NCBI GenBank assembly: GCA_020633315.1
Contig: JACKDV010000024.1
Span: 46,561 to 110,560, forward strand
Direction of reading: 5' to 3'
Length of the DNA: 64,000 nucleotides
Source of the DNA: Myxococcales bacterium
GTDB taxonomy: Bacteria > Myxococcota_A > Polyangia > Nannocystales > Nannocystaceae
Under the pieces are notes generated by a model, which saw only the letters and a list, made by a program, of their open reading frames with translations, did not search any database and was not told the DNA's origin. Made by a program: the position numbers and the translations under genes. Below, piece by piece: positions 8,625 to 17,179 of this stretch. Within the stretch, counting starts at the first letter, position 1. Every line of letters starts with the position of its first letter.

Positions 8625-9383
8625 TCAGCTCCGCAGCAGGCGATCGCCGAGCTTGCGGTAGAGGGCGGCGAGGTCCGAGCGGGGGAAGCGGGTGAGCATG
8701 ATCCCCGCCGAGGCCAGCGCCATCAGATCGTCGGAGTGCGGGATCACGGCCGCCACCTCGCAGGCGTAGGTCGCCGCCACGCGCTGCTCCACGTCCTCGT
8801 GATCGAAGGAGCTGGGGGTCTTGTTCACCACCAGCATGATCCGCGGCACCTCGAGGCTGCGGGCCACCTCCACCGTCACCCCCGTGCCCTGGTAGTCCTG
8901 CTGGTCGGGGCGCATGATGATCACCAGCACGTCCGAGACCGCGATCGACAGCAGGGTCTCCTCGTTGAGGCCGGGGTGGGTGTCCACCAGCAGGGTGTCG
9001 AGCGACAGCTCGCGGATCAGCGCCTGCAGGCCCTCGTGCAGCAGCGAGACGTCGTAGCCGTCGCGCAGCACCCGGGTGATCTCGCCGGTGCGCAGGCTCG
9101 AGGGGATGAGGAACACCTTGCCGTCGACGGGCGCCCCCAGCCGCGAGCTCACGTCGTAGGCCGCCTCCTCGATGCGGCAGCGCCCCCACAGGAAGTCGTT
9201 GAGCGCCTTGTCCACCTCGGAGGGATCGAGGGCGAACAGCACGTGGATCCCCGGGGACTGGATGTCGGTGTCGATCACCCCCACCCGCTGCCCCTTGCTC
9301 GCGAGGTAGGTGGCGATGTTGGCGGTGGTGTTGGACTTGCCCGTGCCGCCGCGGAAGGAGTGGACGGAGATGATCCTCGCCAT
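8625..9383 (-). CDS. ParA/MinD-type P-loop ATPase
   Basis: A 252-residue ATPase with the deviant Walker A motif HSFRGGTGKSNTTANIA (residues 8-24), the switch motif VIDTDIQSPG and Walker B LLVDTHPGLNEE. The family positions chromosomes, plasmids or protein clusters, or controls flagellar and chemosensory arrays. There is no ParB gene or parS site next to it. Instead it lies 3 bases downstream of a HisKA-REC-GAF regulator, the last gene of a three-gene minus-strand operon. That context suggests it positions, or is switched by, a signalling complex rather than segregating DNA. Confidence 0.92.
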   Translation of the reverse strand: MARIISVHSFRGGTGKSNTTANIATYLASKGQRVGVIDTDIQSPGIHVLFALDPSEVDKALNDFLWGRCRIEEAAYDVSSRLGAPVDGKVFLIPSSLRTGEITRVLRDGYDVSLLHEGLQALIRELSLDTLLVDTHPGLNEETLLSIAVSDVLVIIMRPDQQDYQGTGVTVEVARSLEVPRIMLVVNKTPSSFDHEDVEQRVAATYACEVAAVIPHSDDLMALASAGIMLTRFPRSDLAALYRKLGDRLLRS

Positions 9384-9386
9384 GGC

Positions 9387-10952
9387 TCAGCCCTCGCCTC
9401 CCGGCTCGGCCGAGGCACGGAGCTTCTGCGCCATGTCCCGCAGGTTCCGGAAGTAGTCGGTCTCGGTGATCTGCGAGACCTCGCGCCGGCGGTTGACCTC
9501 GTCGATCCGGATCTCGAGGTGGCGGATGCGTCGCCGCAGCTCGGTCTCTCGCCGGTAGCTCTCGAGGGCCGCCCCCGCCAGCCGCGACAGCGACTCGAGC
9601 ACGTCGACCATCCCCGAGTCGAAGGGCACCGCGGCGCCGTCGGTGGCCCGGCTGGCGTTCCACAGCTCGAGCACCCCGATCACCTCGCCCTCCGCCGAGC
9701 GCAGCGGCAGCGCCACCAGCGAGCGGGTCACATGGTGGTGGCGGGCGTCGAAGGCCTTCACCGCGCTCAGGTCGAGCCCCTCGCCCCCGTCGAGGTCGTC
9801 GAGCTGGACCGTCACCCCCTGGCGAGCCGCCTTGGCCGAGGGGCGCAGGCGGCCGTCCGACGGCACGGCCAGATCCATCGAGGGCAGGTCCACCTCGAGC
9901 AGCCGGGGATCCCCGGTGGCGGAGGAGATCGACTCGCACTGCAGCCGCACCCGCTCGAGGCGCTCGTCCTTGCGCAGGAACAGCACGCCCCCGTCGGCGC
10001 CGCAGGAGCGCCGCGCCTCGCGGAGCAGTCGATCGAGCAGGCGATCGAAGTCGCGCTCGGCCGACAGCGCCACGCCGATCGGGATCACCCCGTGCAGCAG
10101 GTCGTCGGCCCGCTTCTTCTCGGCCACGATCCGGGCGAGGTAGCGACGCTCGCGATCGCGGATCTGCTTGCGCTCGAGCGACGAGCCGATGCGCGCGCGC
10201 AGCAGCACCGGATCGAAGGGCTTGGGCAGGTGATCCTCGGCCCCCCGCTCGATGCAGCGGGTGATGCTCTCCGACTCGTCGAGCGAGGTGAGCATGATGA
10301 CCGGCAGGTGGCGCAGCTCGGGGTCGGCCTTGAGGCGGTCGAGGGTCTCGTAGCCGTCCATCACCGGCATCATGATGTCGAGCAGCACCACGTCGACGTC
10401 GTGGCTGCGCACGGCCGAGAGCGCCTCGAGGCCGTGCGCGGCGGTGAGCACCGAGAAGCCGTCGCGCCCCAGCCGACGCTCGAGCAGCTCGCGGTTGGAG
10501 TGGTTGTCGTCCACCACCAGCACGGTGCCCACCAGGCCCGGCGGCGGGCGGGTGAGCGCCGAGACCTCGGCCGAGATCCCGCTGGGCTTGACCCCGATCT
10601 GATCGATCGCGGCGAGCACCTCCTGGGTCTGCTCGTGGATGTCGCGCAGCTCGTCGTCCCAGCGGGTGTCCTCGTCGTCCTCCGCCTCCTCGACCAGCAG
10701 CTCGCAGTAGCCGAGGATCTGGTTGACCGGGGTGCGCAGGTCGTGCCGCAGCTTCCGCTGGGCCTCGGGGGCCTGGGCCTCGGCGCTGCGCTCGGGCAGG
10801 CGCTCGAGCAGCACGTGCAGCGCATCGGCGGCGAGCAGCATCTTGCCCAGGTCGGAGACCATCGAGTCCGCCCCCTCGGCCTCGGCTCGGCGCCGCAGCG
10901 CCTCCACGGCCGCGCGCACCCGCTGCGCCGCGTGGAGCAGGCCTGCGTTCAT
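9387..10952 (-). CDS. HisKA-like/receiver/GAF signalling protein without an ATPase domain
   Basis: A 521-residue protein. Residues 1-110 are helical with an H-box (KLRHDLRTPVNQILGY) like the dimerisation helix of histidine kinases. Residues 140-260 are a receiver (VLVVDDNHSNRELL, LLDIMMPVMDG, LPKPFD). Residues 280-470 are a GAF-like sensor (FLRKDERLERV, VIGVLELWN), and the C-terminus is coiled coil. No HATPase_c domain (N, G1 or G2 boxes) is present, so it cannot be a complete kinase. Its His may act as a phosphotransfer site or only for dimerisation. ATG 10952 overlaps the preceding gene by four bases (ATGA), showing translational coupling. Confidence 0.88.
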   Translation of the reverse strand: MNAGLLHAAQRVRAAVEALRRRAEAEGADSMVSDLGKMLLAADALHVLLERLPERSAEAQAPEAQRKLRHDLRTPVNQILGYCELLVEEAEDDEDTRWDDELRDIHEQTQEVLAAIDQIGVKPSGISAEVSALTRPPPGLVGTVLVVDDNHSNRELLERRLGRDGFSVLTAAHGLEALSAVRSHDVDVVLLDIMMPVMDGYETLDRLKADPELRHLPVIMLTSLDESESITRCIERGAEDHLPKPFDPVLLRARIGSSLERKQIRDRERRYLARIVAEKKRADDLLHGVIPIGVALSAERDFDRLLDRLLREARRSCGADGGVLFLRKDERLERVRLQCESISSATGDPRLLEVDLPSMDLAVPSDGRLRPSAKAARQGVTVQLDDLDGGEGLDLSAVKAFDARHHHVTRSLVALPLRSAEGEVIGVLELWNASRATDGAAVPFDSGMVDVLESLSRLAGAALESYRRETELRRRIRHLEIRIDEVNRRREVSQITETDYFRNLRDMAQKLRASAEPGGEG

Positions 10953-11326
10953 CCGGGGGCTCCCGCCAGCAGCGCCTCGATCTTGGCCAGCAGGCGCTTG
11001 AGCTCGACCGGCTTGGTGTCGTAGTCGTCGCAGCCGGCCTCGAGGGCGTGGTCGCGGTCTCCCACCATCGCATGGGCGGTGAGGGCGATGATGGGGATCT
11101 TGGCGGTGCTGGGATCGCCCTTGAGGCGGCGGGCCACCTCCCAGCCGTCGAGCACCGGCAGGTCCATGTCGAGCAGCAGCAGGTCGGGCATTCCCTCCCT
11201 CGCGCGGTCCAGCCCCTCTTGGCCGTCCACGGCCACGTCCACGGCGTAGCCACGGCGCGTGAGCCGGCGGGACAGCATGTCCCGGTTCATCTCGTTGTCC
11301 TCGACCAGTAGGATCCGTGCCGGCAT
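10949..11326 (-). CDS. Single-domain response regulator
   Basis: A 125-residue CheY/DivK-like receiver and nothing else: ILLVEDNEMNRDML at the N-terminus, phosphoacceptor Asp in LLLDMDLPVLDGWE, Thr in IIALTAHAM and Lys in DTKPVELK. The D-N-E-M-N-R sequence is typical of receivers associated with hybrid kinases. It is the first gene of the minus-strand operon with the HisKA-REC-GAF protein and the ParA-like ATPase, and is divergent from the hybrid kinase at 11425, a likely phosphodonor. Confidence 0.93.
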   Translation of the reverse strand: MPARILLVEDNEMNRDMLSRRLTRRGYAVDVAVDGQEGLDRAREGMPDLLLLDMDLPVLDGWEVARRLKGDPSTAKIPIIALTAHAMVGDRDHALEAGCDDYDTKPVELKRLLAKIEALLAGAPG

Positions 11327-11424
11327 CGACTCGTGGGAGTATGCCAGCGACCGGCCTGCCTTTCAGCCCGTCCGAGTCGCGCACACGCCCCCCGCCCTGA
11401 GGTAGGATCGCGAGCCCTTCCCCC

Positions 11425-13698
11425 ATGCAAGTCCTGCTGATGACCATCGACATGGAGCTCGCGGAAGGGCTCGCGCACGAGTGCCTACCCGAGGGGATCG
11501 AGTGCTCGATGGAGGTGGAGGAGCCCGACGCGATCCTCGTCGACGACGCCCTCCCCGACGCCACGGCCTGCGTCACCCGGCTGTACGCGGACGACCCGGG
11601 CCGCCCCATCCTCTTGCTCGTGGACGAGACCCGGCTCGGCTCGTATCCCCCCGAGGGGGTCACCGAGATCATCATCAAGCCGCCGCGGCCCCACGAGTTG
11701 GCCATCCGCCTCCGCTCGGCCCTGCGGCGTCGGCGCCAGGTCGCCAATCCCCGTGAGGCCCTGGCCCTGACCGCGGTGGAGGCCGCGGGCGACATCGTGG
11801 AGATCACCAGCCCCGAGTCGGTGTTCGAGCACGTCAACGCCGCGTTCGTGCAGACCCTCGGCTACACCTACGAGGAGGTGGTCGGGCGCACCCCCTCCGA
11901 GGTGATGCGCAGCGACCAGCACGACGAGGACTACTTCGCCCGCATCGACGAGGTCCTGCGCCGCGGCGAGACCTGGAAGGGCCTGCTCATCTCCCGGGCC
12001 AAGAACGGGCGGCTCATCTACCTCGACTCTGCGATCTCGCCGGTGTTCGACCGCGAGGGGCGGATCACCCACCACGTCGCGGTCAAGCGCGACATCACCC
12101 AGCGGCTGCGGGCGGAGAACGAGCTGCGCCGGGTGAACGAGGAGCTGGCCCAGGCTCGCGACGCAGCCCTCGAGGCCAGCCGCGCCAAGAGCCAGTTCCT
12201 CGCCAACATGAGCCACGAGCTGCGCACGCCCCTCAACGCGATCATCGGCTACGCCGAGATGCTCGCCGAGGATGCGGAGGACGCCGAGGACGAGGCGGCG
12301 GTCGCCGACCTGGGCAAGATCCAGACCGCGGGTCGCCACCTGCTGTCGCTCATCAACGACGTGCTCGATCTGTCGAAGATCGAGGCGGGCGCGATGAAGC
12401 TGTTCATCGAGGCCTTCGAGCTGCGCACGGCCATCGCGGGCGTGGTGGCCACCATCACCCCGCTGGTGCACGAGCGCGACAACGAGCTGGTGGTCGACGT
12501 GCCCGACGATCTCGGGGTGATGCGGGCCGACCTCACCAAGGTGCGCCAGGCCCTGCTCAACCTGCTGGGCAACGCCTGCAAGTTCACCGAGAACGGCTTC
12601 ATCACCCTGGCGGTGCGCGCCACCGAGGTCGACGATCGCCCCTTCATCGTCTTCGCCGTGCGCGACACCGGCATCGGGATGTCCGAGGAGCAGCTCGCCC
12701 GGCTGTTCCGCCCCTTCGTGCAGGCCGACGACTCCACCACGCGGCGCTACGGCGGCACCGGCCTGGGCCTGGTGATCAGCCAGCGCTTCTGCGAGATGAT
12801 GGGCGGCCACATCGAGGTCGACAGCGAGGAGGGCATGGGCTCCACCTTCCGCCTGCTGCTGCCCCGGGTGGTGGAGGACGTCTCCAAGCCCACCGGCGAG
12901 ATCCCGATCGCGGCCCAGGCCCCGGTCCCGGTGGTCCCGCGGCGGGGCGAGGACCGGGGCAACCCCCGCATCCTGGTGATCGACGACGACCCGGTGGTGC
13001 AGGACATCGTGGAGCGCTCGCTCACCCGCCACGGCTTCGACGTGGAATCGGCCCGCGACGGGAGCTCCGGCCTGCGACGGGCCCGCGAGCAGCCGCCCGA
13101 CGCGATCGTGCTCGACGTGATGATGCCGGGCCTCGACGGCTGGGGGGTCCTCACCGCGCTCAAGAGCGATCCGGTCACGGCCGAGATCCCGGTGGTGATG
13201 CTCACCATCATCGAGCAGAGCGACGTGGGCTTCGCCCTGGGCGCGGTCGACTTCCTCATCAAGCCGGTCAAGACCCAGCGCCTGGCCTCGCTGCTGCACC
13301 GGCACTGCCGCGGCGAGCGGGTGAAGGTGCTGATCATCGACGACGACCCCGTGACCCGTGAGGTCACCCGCCGCACCCTCGAGGCCGACGGGCACGAGGT
13401 GCGCGAGGCGGCCGACGGCCACAAGGGGATCGCGGCCCTGCGCGAGCAGGCCCCGGACCTCGTGCTGCTCGACCTGATGATGCCGGTGATGGACGGCTTC
13501 GCCGTGCTCGAGCACATGCGGGGCAACGCGGGGCTGCGGGAGATCCCGGTGATCGTGGTGACCGCCAAGGAGCTCGACGAGCTCGACCGCGAGATGCTGC
13601 GCGGAGCCAAGGCCGTGCTCGAGCGCGGGGCCCTGGAGCGCCAAGACCTCGCCGCGCTGGTCACCCGCCGCGTGGCCGAGGCGCTCGACTACCGCTGA
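11425..13698 (+). CDS. Hybrid sensor histidine kinase (REC-like, PAS, HisKA, HATPase, two REC)
   Basis: A 757-residue cytoplasmic kinase. Residues 1-105 are a receiver-like fold with an altered active site (VEEPDAILVDDALPD). Residues 110-235 are PAS (HVNAAFVQTLGYTYEE, ending VKRDITQRL). HisKA follows with His in FLANMSHELRTPLN. The HATPase domain has NLLGNACKFTENG, DTGIGM and RYGGTGLGL, and two complete C-terminal receivers (about 515-630 and 635-755) each carry LDVMMPG or LDLMMPV phosphoacceptors. No membrane segment is present, so the signal is internal. TAGGAT at 11403-11408 is a possible -10 box. It probably phosphorylates the divergent single receiver or its neighbours. Confidence 0.95.
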   Translation: MQVLLMTIDMELAEGLAHECLPEGIECSMEVEEPDAILVDDALPDATACVTRLYADDPGRPILLLVDETRLGSYPPEGVTEIIIKPPRPHELAIRLRSALRRRRQVANPREALALTAVEAAGDIVEITSPESVFEHVNAAFVQTLGYTYEEVVGRTPSEVMRSDQHDEDYFARIDEVLRRGETWKGLLISRAKNGRLIYLDSAISPVFDREGRITHHVAVKRDITQRLRAENELRRVNEELAQARDAALEASRAKSQFLANMSHELRTPLNAIIGYAEMLAEDAEDAEDEAAVADLGKIQTAGRHLLSLINDVLDLSKIEAGAMKLFIEAFELRTAIAGVVATITPLVHERDNELVVDVPDDLGVMRADLTKVRQALLNLLGNACKFTENGFITLAVRATEVDDRPFIVFAVRDTGIGMSEEQLARLFRPFVQADDSTTRRYGGTGLGLVISQRFCEMMGGHIEVDSEEGMGSTFRLLLPRVVEDVSKPTGEIPIAAQAPVPVVPRRGEDRGNPRILVIDDDPVVQDIVERSLTRHGFDVESARDGSSGLRRAREQPPDAIVLDVMMPGLDGWGVLTALKSDPVTAEIPVVMLTIIEQSDVGFALGAVDFLIKPVKTQRLASLLHRHCRGERVKVLIIDDDPVTREVTRRTLEADGHEVREAADGHKGIAALREQAPDLVLLDLMMPVMDGFAVLEHMRGNAGLREIPVIVVTAKELDELDREMLRGAKAVLERGALERQDLAALVTRRVAEALDYR

Positions 13699-13703
13699 CG
13701 CGC

Positions 13704-13740
13704 GAGAGGGGACCTCGCCGCGCCGGCCAGGCCCCCTCTC
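13704..13740. terminator. Bidirectional hairpin between convergent genes
   Basis: GAGAGGGG (13704-13711) pairs with CCCCTCTC (13733-13740). Inside it CCT/AGG and GCC/GGC continue the stem with two symmetric mismatches. It sits between the hybrid kinase stop and the mscS stop and has no T-tract on either side. Confidence 0.6.
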
Positions 13741-13758
13741 GATTCCGCCGCGAGCCCT

Positions 13759-14565
13759 TCAGGCCGCGGGCTTGTGGGTGATCGCCAGGTGCTCCTCGGG
13801 CACCTCGAAGCCGGCCTTGCCCAGCTCCTCGCGGATCGCCTTGTTGGTGGCGAAGTACACGTCCCAGTAGTGCGCGTTGTTGGTGTAGGGGCGCACGCAG
13901 AGCTTGGGGCCCGCGAGGTTGAACTCGAGGATGTACACGTCGGGCGCGGGCTTGCTCTCCACGTTGGGGATCGCGGCCACGGCCTCGCGCAGGATCTCGA
14001 TCGCCTTGGCCACGTCGGCGCCGTGGTTGAGCTGGGCGACGAGGTCGACGCGGCGGTAGTCGTTGTGGGAGTAGTTCTGGATCACGTCGCCGAGCACCTT
14101 GCCGTTGCCCACGAACACCCGCACGTTGTCGAGGGTGTCGAGGGCGGTGACGAACATGCCGATGTCGGTCACGGTGCCGGTCTGGCCGCCCACGGTGACG
14201 AAGTCACCGACCTTGAAGGGGCGCAGCACCAGCAGGAACACGCCGGCGGCGAAGTTGCCCAGCAGGCCCGACCACGCCATGCCGATGGCGACGCCACCGG
14301 CGGCGAGCAGCCCGGCGAAGGTGGTGGTCTCCACGCCGAACACCGACAGCACGGCGATGACCAGCAGGATGTTGAGGAGGATGTCGAGGGCCGAGCCCAG
14401 GTAGCGCGCCACGGTGGCGTCGAGGCGCTCCTTGAGCAGGCGATCGGTCACGTTGGTGACCATGCGGATCACCATGCGACCGATGATCCAAAGGAGGATG
14501 GCGCCGACGATCATCTTGCCGACGTCGATGCCGAGATCGAGAGCCTTGTCGAGGTATTCGTTCAT
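13759..14565 (-). CDS. mscS: MscS-family mechanosensitive channel
   Basis: A 268-residue channel close in length to E. coli MscS (286). Three membrane helices occupy residues 1-115; the third is the Gly/Ala-rich pore helix (AAGGVAIGMAWSGLLGNFAA), followed by the conserved RPFKVGDFV turn and the beta domain with TDIGMFVTALDT. The C-terminal alpha/beta domain ends near residue 268. MscS channels open on membrane tension to release solutes during hypo-osmotic shock. ATG 14565 is preceded by AGGAGT on the minus strand, a clear ribosome-binding site that excludes longer forms. Confidence 0.95.
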   Translation of the reverse strand: MNEYLDKALDLGIDVGKMIVGAILLWIIGRMVIRMVTNVTDRLLKERLDATVARYLGSALDILLNILLVIAVLSVFGVETTTFAGLLAAGGVAIGMAWSGLLGNFAAGVFLLVLRPFKVGDFVTVGGQTGTVTDIGMFVTALDTLDNVRVFVGNGKVLGDVIQNYSHNDYRRVDLVAQLNHGADVAKAIEILREAVAAIPNVESKPAPDVYILEFNLAGPKLCVRPYTNNAHYWDVYFATNKAIREELGKAGFEVPEEHLAITHKPAA

Positions 14566-14673
14566 TGGGGAGGGACTCCTTGGAGTGGTGGCGGCGAGAT
14601 TCAACCTTCGTGCCAGCCTCGACCAGCGAAAACGACCGTGCTCCTCGCATCGGGGCCCCTCCTGCCCCGCCCC

Positions 14674-14692
14674 CTGCCCCGGGAAGGGGCAG
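14674..14692 (-). terminator. GC hairpin downstream of the kinase-receiver gene
   Basis: CTGCCCC and GGGGCAG form a perfect 7-bp stem with a 5-base loop, 71 bases beyond the stop of the gene at 14764-16131. Two direct copies of CCTGCCCCGCCCC (14661-14673 and 14701-14713) flank it. There is no T-run, so the function is uncertain. Confidence 0.4.
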
Positions 14693-14763
14693 TGGTGCAT
14701 CCTGCCCCGCCCCTCGGGCCCGTAGATGGCCGTTCGGAGGCCGTGGAGGGCCTGCGCGCGATT

Positions 14764-16131
14764 TCACCCCTCGGGTTCGGTGAGCAGGGCCTGCCGGATC
14801 ACGTGGCGCAGCACGTCGGTGGCGACCGGCTTGACCAGGAAGCGGTGCACCCCGAGCTGGCTGAGCAGCTTCCAGTCCTCCGCCCCGCCCACGCCCGAGA
14901 GCACCACGATGGGCACGTCACGGGTGGCCGCCACCCCTCGCAGCGCGGCCACGAATTCCACCCCGTTGATCCGCGGCATCTGGAGATCGGTGATGACCAG
15001 CGACGGGGGCCGGCTCTCCACGATGGACAGCGCCGCCTCGGGATCGTGCAGCGCGATCACCTCGGGATCGGGGAGGGCCGAGCACACCACCCGCTCGAGC
15101 GCCTGGAGCACCAGCCGGTCGTCGTCCACCAGCATCACGAAGGGACGCCCGCCCGCGCCCAGGCGGTGGCTCTTGTCGCGCGCCTCGAACAGGGCCTCGC
15201 GCAGCTCCGACGCGCTGGGCCGGGCCCGGGGCGAGCGGGCCAGCGCTCGCAGCACGGGATCGTCGAACACCGAGGGCAGCTCGGGGCGCACCGAGCTCGG
15301 CGGCGGGATCTCGCCCTCGAGCTGCTTGGCGAGCAGGGCGAACAGCTCGTCCTCCGCCACCGGCATGTGGCCGGTGAGCAGCCAGTAGGCGGTGACCCCC
15401 AGCGCATACACGTCGGCCTTGTGGGCCAGCTCGGGATCGACGGCCTCGCGGGCGATGAGCTCGGGCGCCACGAAGCCGGGCGTGCCGGGCGTGACCATGG
15501 CCGAGTCGTCCTCCTCGGCCCGGCGGGCGAGGCCGAAGTCGGTGACGACCACCTCGAAGGCATCGGAGACCAGCACGTTGCCGGGCTTGATGTCGCCGTG
15601 GACCAGCCCCTCGCGGTGCAGCGCCTCGAGCCCCGAGCACACCTGGCCCAGCACGCCCACCACCACGTCGCTGGCCAGCGGCGGGCCCTCGTGCTGCTCG
15701 GCCCAGTCGGCCAGATCGGCGCCGCGGAGGTAGGGCATCACCAGGAACGGGCACGTGCCCTGGCGCCCCACGTCGTAGATCTCGACCACGTTGGGGTGAC
15801 GCAGCCGGGCCATGCTCTCGGCCTCGCGCAGGAACAGACGAGCGCGTCGAGGATCGTTGGCCACGCGCGGGTGCAGCAGCTTGACCGCCACCTGTCGCTT
15901 GAGCCGTAGATCGGTGGCCCGGAACACCACCCCCATGCCGCCCTCGCCGATCCAGTCGTCGAGGCGGTACTTCTCGTCGACGACCTGCCCCACCCGCGGC
16001 AGCTCGCCGGTGTCTCGCTCGCGCCCCGGCCCCTCCGAATCGTCGAGGCGCGGCGTGGAGCGCTTCGAGGGCTCGAGCTCGTCCCAGGGCATCGGCGCGA
16101 GTCCAAGCATATCGGACTTCGGGGAGCGCAT
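14764..16131 (-). CDS. Ser/Thr protein kinase fused to a response-regulator receiver
   Basis: A 455-residue soluble protein. Residues 45-305 are a Hanks kinase: EGGMGVVFRATD, VAVKLL, catalytic loop HGDIKPGNVL, DFGLARR, GTPGFVAPE and DVYALGV. Residues 335-455 are a receiver: VMLVDDDRLVLQ, phosphoacceptor in VITDLQMPRINGVE, FLVKPVA. The catalytic-loop Arg of HRD is Gly here (HGD), so activation-loop phosphorylation is probably not needed. The fusion suggests that His-Asp phosphorelay input controls Ser/Thr kinase output. Starts at 16131 or 16110 (MLGLAPMPW) are both possible. Confidence 0.9.
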   Translation of the reverse strand: MRSPKSDMLGLAPMPWDELEPSKRSTPRLDDSEGPGRERDTGELPRVGQVVDEKYRLDDWIGEGGMGVVFRATDLRLKRQVAVKLLHPRVANDPRRARLFLREAESMARLRHPNVVEIYDVGRQGTCPFLVMPYLRGADLADWAEQHEGPPLASDVVVGVLGQVCSGLEALHREGLVHGDIKPGNVLVSDAFEVVVTDFGLARRAEEDDSAMVTPGTPGFVAPELIAREAVDPELAHKADVYALGVTAYWLLTGHMPVAEDELFALLAKQLEGEIPPPSSVRPELPSVFDDPVLRALARSPRARPSASELREALFEARDKSHRLGAGGRPFVMLVDDDRLVLQALERVVCSALPDPEVIALHDPEAALSIVESRPPSLVITDLQMPRINGVEFVAALRGVAATRDVPIVVLSGVGGAEDWKLLSQLGVHRFLVKPVATDVLRHVIRQALLTEPEG

Positions 16132-16191
16132 GGGTCGTGACCCTCCCCGCGCGATACCGCATCGGGCGGTCGTGCGCCGCCGCGACTTGGG

Positions 16192-16197
16192 TAGACT
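16192..16197 (+). promoter_or_regulatory. -10-like box TAGACT of the cupin gene
   Basis: TAGACT ends 7 bases before ATG 16205, too close for a ribosome-binding site and consistent with a leaderless start. Confidence 0.45.
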
Positions 16198-16204
16198 CGT
16201 CCCC

Positions 16205-16702
16205 ATGGTGCAGCTCCGTCGCCACCTCCCCATCGCCGCCGCCTTCGTGCTGGGGGCCTGTGCCGCGACCGCGGTGCAGTCGTCCGCGTCGCCTCCCTCG
16301 ACAGCGAGCTCGAACGACGCCCCGGGCCCGGCCAAGCACGAGATCTCGCCTCCCGTGACCATGGCCGAGCAAGCCGAGACTCGCGTGAGCCCGAACGGGA
16401 AGGCTCGAGTCACCATCCTCGCCCGCGGTATCAACGCGTTCGTGGCCAAGCTCGAGATGGAGGCCGGCGCTGCGGTGCCCGAGCACCGCGATGCCACCGA
16501 GGAGTACATCCACGTCCTCGAGGGCTCGGGAACGATGATGATCGACGACCAGGAGCACGCCCTGGCCCCCGGCGCCACCGTCTACATGCCGGCGAACGCC
16601 ACGGTGAGCTTCCAGAACGGTGATTCCCCGCTGGTGGGGCTGCAGGTGTTCGCAGGACCGGAGCCCGCGGACAAGTACGACGCCTGGACCCCGCTCCCCT
16701 AG
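16205..16702 (+). CDS. Cupin-domain lipoprotein
   Basis: A 165-residue protein. The N-terminal signal ends in a good lipobox (FVLGAC, Cys19 or so), so it should be lipid-anchored. After a Ser/Pro linker, residues 70-150 form a single cupin beta-barrel: PEHRDATEEYIHVLEG carries the His and Glu metal ligands of motif 1 and ALAPGATVYMPANATVSF is motif 2. Motif 2 lacks the usual His ligand, so metal binding may be weak or absent. Substrate is unknown. It is divergent from the kinase-receiver gene with 73 bases between them. Confidence 0.8.
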   Translation: MVQLRRHLPIAAAFVLGACAATAVQSSASPPSTASSNDAPGPAKHEISPPVTMAEQAETRVSPNGKARVTILARGINAFVAKLEMEAGAAVPEHRDATEEYIHVLEGSGTMMIDDQEHALAPGATVYMPANATVSFQNGDSPLVGLQVFAGPEPADKYDAWTPLP

Positions 16703-16788
16703 GGGCCGAGCCGGAGCGAGCCACGAGCCCGCGATGCTCCGTGGCTCGGCTCGCTGGCCGACACGACCCACACCGACCTGCACATGGC

Positions 16789-17109
16789 TCAGGCCGCGCG
16801 AGCCGGCGCGCTCACGAGGGGGCGCACCCGGACCGGCGCCATCGCGGAGGCAGGCACGATCTTGCCGCAGCTTCGGCACTGGGCGGGAGCGCTGGCTCGC
16901 TCGTGGACCCACGGCAGCACGCCGAGCCCGTAGGCCGCGAGCAGCGGCAGCACGGCCATGATCGTGGGCCCGAGCAGACCGGCCCCGAAGATCATCACTA
17001 CGAAGATCCCGTACGCACCCACGAGCGCAGCCTTCCACGCGCGGGAGGGACGGGTCACGGTGCCCCGACGGTGGCAGCAAGGACAATCGGCATGGGCGTG
17101 GCGGAGCAT
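16789..17109 (-). CDS. Small zinc-ribbon membrane protein under TetR-type control
   Basis: A 106-residue protein. ATG 17109 follows AGAGG at good distance, so the longer open frame through the operator region is not used. An N-terminal CPCC pair and a C-terminal CRSC pair flank two membrane helices (about residues 28-65, AALVGAYGIFVVMIFGAG and an adjoining Leu/Ala-rich stretch), so the two Cys pairs could build one zinc ribbon on the cytoplasmic face. No family is recognised. It is divergent from the TetR gene, with three palindromes between, and is the likely regulated target. Confidence 0.65.
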   Translation of the reverse strand: MLRHAHADCPCCHRRGTVTRPSRAWKAALVGAYGIFVVMIFGAGLLGPTIMAVLPLLAAYGLGVLPWVHERASAPAQCRSCGKIVPASAMAPVRVRPLVSAPARAA

Positions 17110-17130
17110 GGGAGCCTCTCTTCCTTCCGA

Positions 17131-17179
17131 CCTATCACCTGATAGGCTATCGATCGATAGCTTGACTATCGACCGATAG
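17131..17179. promoter_or_regulatory. Three tandem palindromic operators, probable TetR-family sites
   Basis: Three copies of a 14-bp palindrome of the form CTATC-N4-GATAG: CTATCACCTGATAG (17132-17145), CTATCGATCGATAG (17147-17160, perfect, extending to 16 bp) and CTATCGACCGATAG (17166-17179). Start-to-start spacings are 15 and 19 bp. They lie 22 bases from the start of the membrane-protein gene and 86 bases from the TetR gene, so one regulator could control both. Confidence 0.8.

Noticed and set aside
8625..9383. ParA-like gene as a plasmid or chromosome partition locus
   Set aside because: No ParB gene or parS-like inverted repeats are adjacent; it belongs to a signalling operon.
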